Shown here piece after piece: positions 42,671-55,507 of a stretch of 64,000 bases of DNA. Location: NCBI GenBank assembly GCA_026182355.1, contig JAPFBL010000047.1, positions 1,967,481-2,031,480 on the forward strand, in the 5' to 3' direction. Source of the DNA: Hermatobates lingyangjiaoensis (lineage: Eukaryota > Arthropoda > Insecta > Hemiptera > Hermatobatidae). Every line of letters starts with the position of its first letter. The stretch's first letter is position 1. The notes beneath the pieces were generated by a model. The model saw nothing but the letters and a program-made list of their open reading frames with translations. It had not been told where the DNA came from and ran no database searches. A program made the position numbers and the translations under genes.

Positions 42671-44660
42671 TAACACCAACAGGAATAACTGTAGTTGTTT
42701 ACGCAATCACTTCTAATATCGTGGTATAACATTGACTAAATTGTCGCTATTATGGTTAAACTTGTTATAGCCATATTAAAGCAAAGCAATTAAATAATGT
42801 AATTGTGAATGAGTTTTAAAATACCTTCAGTTATAGTAATTTAACAGTAAGTCACTCCAGATTTTTCATTTCATAACAGTAAATAATATATAATGTATTA
42901 AAAACGAACTAAATCTTCCTTATACTAATTAGACCTTTTTGGATCTGGATAAAATATTATATTGTTATCATAGGGGAAATAAATATGAATAGTCACATTA
43001 TTGTTGTTCAGGAAAAGTAAGGACTGTTTTGAAAAACAAAATTGAAAACAACTATCCTTGAGAAAACGCATTCCAAGTCAAAGATTGATTTAACTTTCTC
43101 GAATTGGACCGATTTATCCTTGACTGGACACTTTCAGTATTAAATGTAATGCACATACCTGCCTGCACTGAATTTATTACGCCTATGTCCAGTGGCAGTG
43201 TGTAAAGCAAGTTCCTTGGTGAAATCAGCAGCCTTCTCGACTTGGATTGCTTATTGCGAGTATCAAATAATAAGCCTCAAAATTATGAACTAAAATACAG
43301 TTTTCACTTAGTAGTATATATTGTGGTTATGTTATATATTGTTATATTGTGTATAACAAACAATATTGTGGTTATGTTATATTGTGGTATATATATTGTG
43401 GTTTGATCATTAGTAGTATATATATAAAGGAAATTTATTATTGTCATTTTAATTTTAAATTTTTATGAATATTTAAAAAAATTATTTAATACAAAATAAA
43501 AATGTATTTAATAAAAATTTAAAAAACAATATTTTCATATTGTATGTCTAATAGTATACATTTTGATGTTGTCTATTACACTATACAGTGTTCAGTGAAA
43601 AATTATCCAGGTATTTTCCTTTGTCCAATTCTTAACTGATAGAATATGTTTTATTTGCATATAACCTTTCAAAGTAGTGCCTGTAATGAAAGAATATTCA
43701 TGTATGGAATCATCTTTCATTCAATGCATTTCAGTTGGCTAACTCAACAAAGCAATCTTCATACCTGCCCTATTAAAGAGAAAATTTTATAACTCCTTCA
43801 AATTGTAAAGACACAGCATTATTTTCCAGTATGTCATGTGAGATTGTACTTCTACGGTAATCTCGGTTTAGCCTCTAAATCATATCCATGTGTTTACTAA
43901 AATTATTGTTTAATAAAATCACCAATTCAAAAAAATTGAAGATTTAATTATGAGTAAATATATTTTCAAAAATATCATTGATAAAGTGGTTCCATCAATA
44001 GAATATAATTCGTTATATATGTATGTATGTAAAATAATATCCTCTGTGTTGTGATTGAAATGTGTCAACTGCTTTTAAAAAGCTTGTTTAAAGTTTTTTA
44101 TCAGCTAGTACGCTGTCCTATTGGTGAATTTCATACTTTGAATTCATACACCGTATATTTTAGTAGTAATAAAGAATCGGTTCTTGGCCGACTGTATTCT
44201 AATAGTCACTGCAGGTTGAAAACAAAAACCAATCTGACCCTGTCTGTGATATTAAATTTTATTATAATTATAAGATTAATATTGTGATAGTTTTATTACA
44301 GTTTAATTATTATTATTAATTATACTGTAACAAATGAATTTTTAATCATAAAATCAAACTTGTGAAAGAACTAATAAGTATGTTTAAAAACCTTTTCTGA
44401 GAAGTATGACGGATTACAATCATCAAAAATTAACTTTTCTTCCCAAATCAATGATTAAATCTATGAATAAAAATATAATTTTGACATGGGCAATACAATA
44501 TTTATAACTTACACTTTTTGTCATGACTAGAAAACTAGAAGAGCAGTAAAAAAAATTCAGCTTACCATAAAGTACAATAAAATACCTTCACTATATTATT
44601 TTAAGAAATGCATTCTACGTACTACTTGTAGAGCACTTAAACAATTTGGCTGTACTTGTA
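42671..44660. other. AT-rich stretch, nothing recognised
   Basis: A simple TATTGTGGTTATGTTATAT-type duplication is at about 43318-43435, ending in ATTGTGGTTTGATCATTAG, which echoes the PLE family 2 edge. A short frame at 44051-44287 has no recognised family. Confidence 0.4.
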
Positions 44661-44664
44661 CCTA

Positions 44665-45560
44665 TGAGGTGTGTAAATAAAGTAGTGAGACTGATTTTTT
44701 TTAAATTTTCTCTTCAAATATAATTACAATGTGATATTGTCACCCTCAAAATAGTTCCCTTCGGAAGCCACACAGCGCTGGAGACGGTCCTTCCAATCAT
44801 TGTAGCATTGCTGGAACTCGGATTCTGGAATGGCCTTCAGCTGGTCGGTTACAGCAGTTTGTATGTTTTGTAGTGTCCCGAAATGAGTTCCCTTGAGGTG
44901 ATTTTTCAATCTCGGGAAGAGGAAAAAGTGATAAAAACTCAAGTCTGGTGAATAAGGAGGCTGAGGAACAACAGGAATGTTTTTACTGGCCAAAAACTCG
45001 TTTTCTTTTCGGAATTTTCGGAACCATTTTCGCACAAATTTTTCTCATCTCCAATTCATTGGTCAAAATGTGATGAACGGAGGTGTGATTCAAATTCAAC
45101 TGTTCCCCGATCATTCTGACTGTCAAGCGTCGATCTGAACGCACAAGGTTCCGTACTCTGTTGACATTTTCATCGGTGTTTGCACTTGAAGGCCTTCCGC
45201 TTCGTGGTTCATCTTCAATCGACTCTCTTCCTTCTGAAAATTCCTTAAACCACGGAAAAACCTGTGCCCTTGATAAAACACGTTCTCCATAGGCCGGTTT
45301 CGGTTTCATTATGTCCAAGTCTGAACCAAAATTTGATTGCACACCGCTGCTCAACTTTGAGGTCACTCATTTTTAAAACGCTCAAGAAAAAACCATTTCA
45401 CGAAAACCAACGCTACGGACAAACAAATGACTGTGGCGAGTTCAGATTCATACTGGAGGCGCATCACACGTGCATATGACGCTACTCAAGGCCACGCGTC
45501 TCCAGCGTTGCCAGATCGAAAGCGACGTTGCCAGTCTCACTACTTTATTTATACACCTCG
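44665..45560 (-). mobile_element. Mariner element with TIRs and TA duplication
   Basis: Left end TGAGGTGTGTAAATAAAGTA and right end (inverted) CGAGGTGTATAAATAAAGTA, both followed by GTGAGACTG, are flanked by TA at 44663-44664 and 45561-45562. At 896 bp it is about 400 bp shorter than a full mariner because of the internal deletion in the transposase. Confidence 0.93.
44724..45366 (-). pseudogene. Mariner transposase, internally deleted
   Basis: The N-terminal part (45366 to about 45010) has the helix-turn-helix region including FSEGRESIEDEPRSGRPSSA and LTVRMIGEQLNLNHTSVHHI. The C-terminal part (about 45035-44724) resumes in another frame with FLASKNIPVVPQPPYSPDLS and FFLFPRLKNHLKGTHF. Compared with the usual 340-350 residues, roughly 110 residues are missing. 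They hold the first two catalytic aspartates, so DNA cleavage is lost while the DNA-binding half is largely preserved. Confidence 0.92.
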
Positions 45561-45562
45561 TA

Positions 45563-45815
45563 TAAAGACTCACTCACATTTATGGATTGTCAAGATTGAC
45601 TAATAGTATAATTATTGTGGATTATAGTTATATACTATAATAATAGTATTCAGGAGATGTGGAAATAAAATCCAGTTAAAATCTGAAAATCAGTTTTTTT
45701 CTGAATTACCATACTTTATTTTAAGTACTGTGAAAAGATTTTCTTGAACTTTTAAACCGATCCCCTAGAGGTTGATTACGTCATACCGGCTTTTTGTTTG
45801 ATCGGTGGTTCTACA
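45563..45815. other. AT-rich gap
   Basis: Nothing recognised. Confidence 0.4.
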
Positions 45816-45985
45816 GATTCTACATTGGGAGTCATAAATTTTGCCTAAGTCAAGTGCATTTTGAATAGGGATCTTTAACAAATACCTGTGATCGTACAGG
45901 CTCAGGACCGACGGCTTAACGTCTTCTTTGAGGGACGACGTACTCAGATTCATTCACCTCCGGCGTGAATCAATCAAGAATATGA
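45816..45985 (-). mobile_element. SINE copy, minus strand, head missing
   Basis: Tail TCTACATTGGGAGTCATAAA (45817-45836) and body GGCTCAGGACCGACGGCTTA (45899-45918) match the family. The sequence stops after GAATCATTCACCTCC-like words, before the tRNA head, so the promoter is absent. Confidence 0.75.
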
Positions 45986-46310
45986 AAAAGAATAGATTTT
46001 TGATAAACAATAATTATGCTTTCAATAATTATATACTCTTTAAAACTTGATGCAATTTAATCTTTTTGTATCTTTTTACCTTATCATATAGGTTATGATA
46101 CAGCTTTCATAGAGAAGTTTGTTACTCATCTAGGTCCCCAGTTTTATGTAATTACTTTGCCCATACAGTTATTCAGTCAGTTCTGTATAGTAGAGTTTTG
46201 TTTAAACATTGTGCGTTTAATATCTTGTTTTATAGTAAATATAATAAATAACAAAACTTAAGTTGTAGATTTTAAATAAAAAATAATTTATTTATATTAG
46301 AAATAGGTAA
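45986..46310. other. AT-rich gap
   Basis: Nothing recognised. Confidence 0.4.
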
Positions 46311-46445
46311 AACCGTCATACCTCGTAAGATGATCTTGGAGTCGTTGGAGCGCTTTCGGACGTTGTCCATCTTCGATCGCAACAAACCTACTGAGCTGTT
46401 ATAAAACGGGTTGGTTATCTGTTAAATCCACTGCTATCCTGATAC
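46311..46445 (+). mobile_element. Partial copy of the 30.2-kb TIR element
   Basis: CCGTCATACCTCGTAAGATG (46314-46333) and GACGTTGTCCATCTTCGATC (46359-46378) parallel the left end and interior of 30178-30240 (CATACCTCGT... then CACGTTGTCCATCCACGGT). The right end was not found. Confidence 0.5.
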
Positions 46446-47670
46446 GAGTATTATTATTTTGATTTTTAGTTTTCAGCTATTATCTAGTTTGATTTCTTTA
46501 AATTTTTTAACTTCGTCACCTGTCTGTCCAGTCATCTTTTTATTTCTTTTCTTTGCAGGATGAGTGAAATAGTACTTGTTAGTCAGGGTTCCCAAGCTTT
46601 ACCTTTACCAAGGCACGCTCTATCTAATACAAATACACTAAAATAATTCCTATCACCCAGTTCTTATTGTTAAAATCGCCTATGTGTGACAATGAATCAC
46701 AATGTTTTGCTATTCGATTGCTAATTGCAGCATAGAAATTAAGCCTTACATTCCTATTATTATTATTATTATATAGATACATTACTAACCACTCATTCCA
46801 AACATAGGAATTATTCGCCAACTTTGTATGTATTCATTTCTAGTTGTATTTGTTTGAAGTGAAATTTAAACCCACAGAATCTACAAAACTAAAGCTAAGA
46901 GTAATGCAGAGATGCTCACACATCTAATAGAGAAGTTATGGCCAACTGTATTATGGGATACTGAGTTAAACTAAATTCACCTCTAACAACTCTTGCAGAT
47001 GTTCATAGTGGCTTCATTACTTCACTAACTTTGCTAGAAACGTATATAAGCTTCAAGTTAACTCCTTTTAAACAAAGGCTTTTTAAAACAATGTCAAATT
47101 TAAGAGTATTAACTAATAACTTTGCCTATGATATAATTATACTGAGATGACCTGTTTTTTTGTTAAAGTTTGATATATAATAGCTAAAAATTGTTTGAAC
47201 AAATTATGATAACTCTTATGACTATATTAAGGAATCCTGGATGATTATGTTTCTGCTAGCTCTAGATTAGAAAACATTGAAATATTTAGTTTCTATCAAA
47301 AAAGATCCAGGTAAATGAAAATATTTACACACTGCTAAATAAATAAAATAAATTGAGTAATACACTTGGGATTTATGATAGTCAAAAAATGTAGAAAAAT
47401 AATGGAAAGTCAACTGATAATGTTAAAATAATAGAGAAAATCTCTATTATTTTAAAATAATGTTAAAATAAACATTAAGAGAAAATGTTTTTCTTTTACT
47501 ATTGAAAGGAAAACATTTTTTTAACTAGAGCAAAGTAGTTTGCTGATTGTATTCATATAGGAAGTAAAATGATGGGACTTGTGTTGTTAAAGTGGAAGAA
47601 GATGTAATGTAATAAGCTGAGATGTGTGAATACCTCCAGCTGAGATTTGATGCCACCGATGCCTTCGCGT
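46446..47670. other. AT-rich stretch, nothing recognised
   Basis: An (ATT)n run is at about 46757-46772. Short palindromes around TAATAGAG...CTCTATTATTTTAAAATAA lie at about 47425-47472. Confidence 0.4.
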
Positions 47671-47980
47671 ACAGGGGCCAGGGTAGTCCAGTTGCTTGCG
47701 TACTCGCCTCTAAACCTGTTGATGAGGGGTTCGATATTCACTCCGGCCTCGATTTATTCACGAGAGAAATAAAAAAGTCTGAGCTCCTTGTCCCACACAG
47801 ATAGAACGATAAATATTTATGTGTTTCCGAAACTTTACGATGTCAGGTACTTGTTAAGGACCCCTACTAAATACACTTGAGTTATCCAAATTTATGGCTC
47901 CCAATGGACAATGTTCATTATGTATTACCACAAACAGCATGTGTGTTCTCTCTCGGAACAGCTACTGCAACTTCACTAAA
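47671..47980 (+). mobile_element. SINE copy, plus strand
   Basis: Head GGGGCCAGGGTAGTCCAGTT (47676-47695), drifted A box, GGGGTTCGATATTCAC as B box, then ACGATGTCAGGTACTTGTTA in the body and the tail near CTCTCGGAACAGCTACTGCA (47951-47970). It is near full length but diverged. Confidence 0.8.
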
Positions 47981-49595
47981 CTTATGAAGCGCTAAGTATT
48001 TATTTATGTTAATAATCCTTAATAATCTAAAATAAAACCACCCTCACTCAAAAATGAATTTAAAAACTTTAGAAAAATTTATTTCGTTCTTTAAGATTAG
48101 ATTTATATGTTATCAATGTTTATTTTAATTGAAGAACTTAAAGTCACATGTACTTTATAGTTAAGTCGGTGCTGATAAATATTATTTAGTCTTCTGTAAT
48201 GCTTTGTTCTGGAGAAGACATTTCATGTAAGCTCCACCACACTACATGGGCCGGGTGATCATAAACTAGTATTCTCAAGAGCCCTGTGCTTTCCCCAAAT
48301 ATCATCCTCGGTATTTCGCAATCTATTACCATCCTAGTTATCATCAATACAAACAAAAATATTTTATTTTTGCTTTTATTGAAGTTTTACTTTCACTAAA
48401 CTATGCTTTATCAAAAATAATATGTTTACAATTTTCCTGTGGAGAAAGTGTTATGTGATTCCTTTGTCGCTGAAATTTTTTTGTGGTTCATGTACTTTTC
48501 TTCAGTAAAATAAAGTTTGTTTAGAATGGTTTGAGACAGTAGAAAGAGACAATAAATTTTTTACAATGTGCATTTAAAAAAAAAAATTCTACGTAAGACT
48601 TATTAGGCGATAAATATTTAAATATACGGATTTTTAATCGTAAAAAAATTTTGAAAAACAAAAAGCGTTATAAAATAGTTTTACTCAGTCAATCAATGTG
48701 ATTAAAAAAAAAAGCCGGAAATATTGTACAATTAAAATTCAGTTTTTAATTAAACAATGATAATTCCTCTTGAATTAAACCTCTCATTGGTTGCATGCTT
48801 AAACGTCACAATAACATGCTTATTGTAATGACAATCTGCTTTTTCGTTTTTTGTGCCTTCATACAATTAAAGCTAATGAATAATTAATATATCCGAAATG
48901 ACTAATAATCATCATGTGACGTCATTCGAAAAACTTTAAATATGACAATTTTTTGCATATTAAGCAGAAAATACGTTTAAATTTAGATAACATGACAATA
49001 GATATTGATTTTGGCAATTCAAAATGAGCTCCAACCGAAGTATTCAGAAATGGATGCGAACACATATTGTTCGTAATGCCTGAAGCGCAAAAGTGAAATA
49101 TTAAATGCAGTAATTGTTAAGCTACTTGTAAATTTTTGCTTTGTTAAATAAAGCATTTTGGGATTTATTCATTTTGAATGGAAAGTTTGAAGACATTGCG
49201 ACTAAGTGAAGAAACTTACAGGCTCTTTTTGTACTAGTCGAGTACACAAAGCATTAACTCGATCCAGGATTCACCATTAATTTATTGCTACAGCCGTTAA
49301 AAGAATACCTTAAACAGCACGTTTTCTTTCACTCATTCGGAAAACTTTCTAGACACAAATAAATTTCTAATTTTATTTATCGATAGTAGATATAAATAAT
49401 TTGAGTTATCAGGTTTGACATAATCAAATATAACAATATTTGATATATTATTCAATTAAAAACTCTAAGAGGTTAGTTAGATAATTGGTAATGTGCCACT
49501 AGTGTAAAATTTTAAATTTAAATTTTTTTAATTTAGTTTATGTAATCACGATAAATTGATTGACATCTATAAAATTAGATGTCTAAACATCAATT
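47981..49595. other. AT-rich stretch, nothing recognised
   Basis: No element ends or conserved peptide were seen. Confidence 0.45.
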
Positions 49596-50427
49596 TTATT
49601 TTGCTGAATTTACTTACAAAATTTCTGAATCACTGTAAACAATTGTAAACAAATAATTGTAAACAAATTTGAGAAGTATATTAGGTGATACATTAGTCCA
49701 GGATGAACATTCTGTTTTTATAGCTTTATTGCTCTTTGCAATAATTGAAATCATAGGAATACCCTTTTAAAAATTGCAAAATTTTGTTCAATGTTACGGC
49801 AAAATTTCATTGTTAATGAAATAGCCATTTAGCGTCAAAAAGACATTTTCTGAAAACGGAAAATGTACTTTAATGTCCTTTTAGTAAAGTAATTTAAAAA
49901 TATTATTTCAACTCATTCACTTAAAAAAAAATATTTCAGCGTATCCCCCACATAATGTTCTATTTTTAGGTATAATTTCGTTTTGACCCTCCAAACGGTA
50001 GGGATAATATCCTCCTCACAAGCTTTCATATTAAGTATAAGTCAAAATTTTTAAATTTCATTGAACAAAATATTTATAGTTGTTTTAAAAATGTGCAGAT
50101 TATTTCAGTTATTTTCTATATTTGGCATGATAATGCCAACATTTGGAAGCTTTAATGTAAATGGTATAGAAGAGAAAAATGCCGAAAAACATAATTTGGT
50201 AAAAAAAAAGGACTATCCCATCTTGCATAACTGCTACTAAGTAATAGGACACATCAATTATATTAGGCCTATTTATTGTAAAATGCACACATACACACAC
50301 ATGCATGCACGTCCATTATCAAAAAACATCATAAAATGACTTTGGGGTCCTCATAACATGTAAACCGTCAAAATCTGGAGATCTCGATTTTCTCACGATC
50401 ACTATACTTTACTTATAGTAAAGCAAA
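49596..50427 (+). mobile_element. Family A element, right half
   Basis: Matches the right half of 14211-15815 from about the GTAAACAATTGTAAACAA region through GGTGATACATTAGTCCAGGA and the terminal palindrome ACTTTACTTATAGTAAAGC (50407-50425). It is more diverged than the copies at 58-62 kb, so an older insertion. Confidence 0.7.
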
Positions 50428-51594
50428 AGTAGTGATGATAATTGGAACTCTGCTTTATCAGCAATGGTGATAATTTGCCATTATTCACCAAACTTTGGAA
50501 TATAATTAATTTTAAAAATCTTGACCAGTGTTTTTTTTTCTGTAAGATTGACACATTACAGTATGTAACATACATTCATAAACTAATTCAGGTTGAAATG
50601 TTAATTACAGTAAAACTGTTATACAAATTGTTCTTATTCAACTGATTTGCGCAAAAAAATCAAGGACATAATTGTTTAATCATTAAAACAAAGAGTAATT
50701 AAGAATGGTTACGATAAAATTGCTTTGCTTTTCATCTTCTGTTATTCTTTTACTGACTTTTTACTGATCTGTCGGTTTTAAGTATAAAAAACATTTCTTT
50801 AAAAATCTGTCTATACAAAATGACTTTAATTGTCATCCTATTTGAAAGCCTAAAACAGAGTACCTTTTATTTAATATTTCTTTGATCATGAATACTGGTG
50901 TTCAAAGTTTCATTTCCAAAAATTAATCAAACTAAATTAATCATTATTAAAATTGATTGATTATGAAATTATACATTTTTACAGTAATCGAATTATTTAA
51001 TGGGATATGACTGCTGTAAACTTTGTTAAAATATGATGTTACTATTTCAATTTCGTTAAGAACTTGAATACTTTAATCACTTTTAAATAAATGATTTTAT
51101 AACAGATATCCTTGTTTTACATGAAACATTTAGCAACTTTTCATAAATATTTGAAATAAATATTTTGTGTAATTGATTAATTATAATATGATTGAAGCAT
51201 TTAATTAACAATTAAAACAATAACTCAAATTTATTTTAATTGCTCGCATTTAATTTAACACATATTTTACTGGAGAGTTGTTATAAGTTACATAGAGTTA
51301 TAACTCTTACAGTTTGACTAACACACGATGAAATGTTGAATTTACTTCTATAGAGTTACTTATTTTTAGCTGTTTCAAAATGGAATAATTTCAAAAATTA
51401 CTATATACTGATTAGCATTTATAAGATGAAGCAAACCGAAATTATTAGAAGTCATTACAACTGACATTAAGTTTTGTTCAAGAGTGCGATATATAGATTG
51501 ATTAGAGGATTTTGTGAGACAAATCCATCAGCCTATGGAAAGTAACAGAAACTTATATTCTTTGGCGGTGACTTCTCACTTGTAAAAATATTCT
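50428..51594. other. AT-rich stretch, nothing recognised
   Basis: Short frames such as 50442-50645 have no family resemblance. Confidence 0.4.
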
Positions 51595-52432
51595 TTTTAT
51601 ATCTCATATAAATCAATAAATTATTTAATTTTTTTTATTATAAACATCAATTTTATTTCAGTGGATTAACTCAAAAAATTTCTAAGTTAAAGTTAAAAAT
51701 GTAAATAAATATCAATAAATACGATGATTACAGTAGGTGATCCATTAGTCTAGGATAAACAATCAGTTTTTATACCGTTATTGCTCTTTGCCATAGTTGA
51801 AATTTGATACATTTTTTATAAATTGTTAATTTTTTGCCACATTTTCATGGTTCCTTAATGTGCCGTTTAACGTTTAAAAACATTTTCTGAAAATAGAAAA
51901 TGTACTCTAACGCCCCTTTGATAAATGTTATTTTAAAAAAATGTCTAAATTCATCATCTACAAAATTTTCTTTTTATAGGTATACGGTAGTTTCATTTTG
52001 ATCCGTTAAACAGTATGGATTGTATCGCTTTCACTGGTTATTTTTCGTTTATTGATTTCGTGAATTCAAAGATAATGCTAAAATTTCAAGACTTTAGAGC
52101 TAGTAGTTTAGGAGAAAGAAAATGTAGTCTAAAACAGGTTTTTGATAAACGATGTCACTTTCTCATCATGTATAACTGCTCCCAAGCAATAGGACTAATC
52201 TGCACATTGATACCCATTTTTTTTTTCTAAAAATATCAGTTTGATGCATAAACGATTCTAGATCGTAGCATGGCCACAAACTTTGATACATACTCACCCA
52301 CACACACAGACATCATCGAGAAAAGCTTTATTAAACGACTTCTGGGACTTCATAACATGTAATTCTGATAAAATCTCTAGATAGATTTTTTGACGTTAAC
52401 TATACTTTATTTACAGTAAAGAAATAACAATC
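51595..52432 (+). mobile_element. Family A element, right half
   Basis: Starts in the segment TCTCATATAAATCAATAAAT and runs through GGTGATCCATTAGTCTAGGA to a degraded terminal palindrome (ACTTTATTTACAGTAAAG, about 52404-52421). The ORF at 52015-52230 lies inside the repeat and is not a gene. Confidence 0.7.
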
Positions 52433-52568
52433 AGCTGGAATAGTACTTAATACTGTACTAATAATGATATTTTCTACTATTCTAGAATTTACAATGATAT
52501 TTTGGTATACCATGTATCATCTCCGAATTTTTTAATAAGTACCCGTCAAAGACGGGCACGTTTGCTAG
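52433..52568 (+). mobile_element. Helitron 3' end
   Basis: Perfect hairpin CCCGTC-AAA-GACGGG (52542-52556) followed by CACGTTTG and CTAG (52565-52568), with T next. It is the clearest Helitron terminus in the window. How far the element reaches to the left, and whether it includes the family A half before it, is open. Confidence 0.75.
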
Positions 52569-52757
52569 TATTTGAATATAATAGAGATCATTTTTTGGCT
52601 ATTGTGTAGATGGCAGTATTGTATAGTAAAAATAATACTTCTAGATGAAATATGCTTGTACTATATCCTCCGATTTCTATTTGAATATAAAAAGATTTCA
52701 CATAAACACTTGAAATAACAATAATTGATTAAACTACAATAAGAAATGGGAAAACAA

Positions 52758-52800
52758 GACTAAGATCTTTCAACTATAACAAGCGGTCTTCGTAAGAGTC
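52758..52800 (-). ncRNA. Hammerhead-like motif, family 2, damaged
   Basis: The core strand is CTTACGA (G5 to T) and the 3' strand of helix II is altered, while AGATCT and helix I persist. Confidence 0.6.
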
Positions 52801-52830
52801 AAAAACCCAATTCTTTTGAGTTGGATTTTT

Positions 52831-52873
52831 GACTCTGACGAAGACCGCTTGTTACGGTTGAAAGATCTTAGTC
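52831..52873 (+). ncRNA. Hammerhead-like ribozyme motif, family 2, intact core
   Basis: Same sequence as 4229-4271: helix I GACT/AGTC, CTGACGA at 52835-52841, inserted A, GACCG/CGGTT, GAAA, AGATCT, H17 = T. The facing arm has mutated while this one has not. Confidence 0.75.
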
Positions 52874-52907
52874 TTGTTTTCCCATTTCTTATTGTAGTTT
52901 GATCATC

Positions 52908-54175
52908 TATTTGAATATGTTCATTTGATGTTTGATGTAAATTTTGTGAGAAGGTAAGAACCTAAACTTGAGATTTTGATGGCATTAATGCCTATATTAA
53001 ATAGACAGAGGAATTGAGTACAGGAAGCCGATGTGATCATGAAATCATAGCTATTAGAAATGCTTTTAATACAAGTAGTATTACTCGATGCCTCTATCAA
53101 GATGAAATTCTGTTAGCCCCGGTTAATTCGATGAAAACTCTATGAAGACTGAATAATAGAGTTGTCCGCAGTATTTCTGGAAAACTTAGTTATATACATA
53201 GGCTCCTGGTAATCACTTTTATTTTAACTTTGAACTTGCTAGTACTTAGTAATGTTTATAGCAAAATATATCACAAAACATAACTCTCTCAGCTTCTGAA
53301 AACATATTAGAAATATATTTACTTATAGTTAATTTTTGAGGCTTAAAATCAAATTTCATTCTACAGAACTTTTTTCTGACAGTAATTTCAAAAAAATTGT
53401 AATTTTATTTTAAAAATAAAATATATTTTTGAATAAATCAAAGCAATGGAGTTTTTTGAACGGCATTAAAAGTATCTTGGGTTTCTTGCTAGTTACATGT
53501 GGTTGTGGGAAATCGAATTAAGGATGACAGTACCTGATCTGTAGATTTTTCTATCTATATGAGGTTACTAATTCGATCCAGCATTATTATTATTCATTAC
53601 ATACAACTATTTCAGATAAATAATAGTAAAATACTTATACATATATGTGTTATACATATTTATATGTATGATATAAATATCTTACAAGTATAGTGTAATA
53701 AATAATCTTGGTATGAGAAATATTTTTTGAACGAATTTATTTAAAATATAATTTTTCCCTCCTTAAACTGTACTTGCTCATTTTTTCGTTGTTGCTAAAA
53801 AACTATTGATAAAAGAAAGCTATTTTAAGATTTTGATGTAGCAAAACACCTTATTATTCCTGTGTAATCTTGAAATATAAGTATGATTATTTATCGTCCT
53901 TTTTGCCAAAAGGACTAATTTTATTTTACTCTTATATTATTTTTAAAAATCTGAAATTTCATGTTAAATACTGTCTTAATATAAATAATGCATTGAAAAT
54001 TGTCTGAATGAAAGTATCAAATAAGAGAGAATGAAAAGAGTGAAATATTAACACACACTAATAGTTATGAAGTTGTCTATGAATTAATGGCAAAATGAAT
54101 ATAAAAATGAAAAAAAAAAAAGAATTTTTATCAATCATTCGTATTGATTAACTTACAGTTTTTAATGTTGGCAAT
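52908..54175. other. AT-rich stretch, nothing recognised
   Basis: No motif was recognised. Confidence 0.4.
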
Positions 54176-54179
54176 ATTG

Positions 54180-54470
54180 AGATGGCAATATGGGGAGCTA
54201 AAATTGCAATGCTCAGAGGATACAATCTTTTCAATAAAAAATTCTTAGAAAATTTGTAATTTTCTCTTATACATACCAAATCAAACAATCTATTCAGACC
54301 TCAGGATTTCAACAGTTCATCAGGTAGCAATAACTCACTTCAAAGCCTTCTACGAAATTCTCGCTAATACCTTAATAATAAATATCTCAACAAATATTCC
54401 AGGAAATCCCCAAAGACCTTTGAAGAAAAAGTAGTCCAGGGACTTGTTAGTGTAAATTATTGTAGTAACT
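54180..54470 (+). pseudogene. Decayed jockey-type RT C-terminal relic
   Basis: Across shifting plus frames one can read IWGAKIAMLRGYN-like, then IPNQTIYSDLRISTVHQVAI and HFKAFYEILANTL, then PLKKK. These parallel the elWG..., YVsN.tIh.DL.IptV.., and RRLKRk blocks of jockey ORF2, in the right order. Stops and frameshifts are frequent. Confidence 0.5.
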
Positions 54471-55442
54471 TCTAAATTTAATCTAATTTCTATAACTTAT
54501 TTCTTCACACCAAGAAGTATAGTAGCTGGATTATTTTTCTTCCCTTCTGTCTCCATGAACAAGTGTATGTATTTTTTTTATCCTTGTGACTGGTATGTTA
54601 CATTTACGTTGTTGTGACCATGTAAAATAGAGTTAAAAAAAGCAGGCATATAGCAATAGAATGAAGCAGAATTTATTGAAACATTATCGTATTTTACGTA
54701 AACAAAATGTAATTTTCCATAAGAATATCGAAATTACTGACACATGAATGTCGAAATCTAATAAATGATTATGCAAATTTTGAATTACTGAAGTTTTTTT
54801 TATGATTTTCAGGGTTTAGATAACATTCTAAAAAATGTTAGGAATAACTGTTGTGTGGAATAAAATATTCCATTGGATATGAGTTTTCAAATTTTTTCTG
54901 AAGTCACATCGAAATTTAAATATTCGAGTGTAAAAATGTGTATCTTTTTTTTTATTTTTTATACATACATTTCATTTGTTATTACTTCTACACGTTTATA
55001 GATATAACCTATAAATTTATCCATATGGAACTATTTATGACGTAATTAGCAGGACTGATTTGGCTCCTTTGTAAGGTCCAGTTAAATAGTAAGTTACTTT
55101 AAAAGTTCAGAAAGTTTGGATGGATGTACAGTCCATTAACTTGATCGAGAAGTGTACAAAATGTTACAGTTTTAGTAAGAAATCGTGCTCATGAAGTTAT
55201 GGCTATAGATAGTTTCTCTCGCTTTTTGTAGAGTTACGTTCCTTCCTCCCAACGAATCAGAAAAATCACAAAACTGCTGATACTTTTTTTAAAACGCCTA
55301 TCTATCATGTTATAAAGTTTAAACTATGCATTCTAAACACATTCTAAGGTCAGTTTTATCCATTAATTAGTAATGATATAGTAACAAGTAGATAATAATG
55401 ATAAAATAAAAAAAAATAATTTTATTGACCGACCAATGAAGA
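54471..55442. other. AT-rich stretch, nothing recognised
   Basis: No motif was recognised. Confidence 0.4.
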
Positions 55443-55473
55443 ATGACGACGATGATGATTGTGGTGTTTGCGG

Positions 55474-55507
<34 letters not shown>

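Larger units (their letters stand above)
52726..52907. mobile_element. PLE-type hairpin, family 2
   Basis: The left arm TGATTAAACTACAATAAGAA is inverted at the right as TTCTTATTGTAGTTTGATCA. Two hammerhead-like motifs face each other about 30 bp apart. There is no (TA)n at the edges, unlike the other copies. Confidence 0.82.

Noticed and set aside
42452..42673. 73-residue ORF as a host gene
   Set aside because: G-rich compositional ORF with no domain, splice signals or conserved pattern.
52015..52230. 71-residue ORF
   Set aside because: Lies inside the family A right half and is not open in sister copies.
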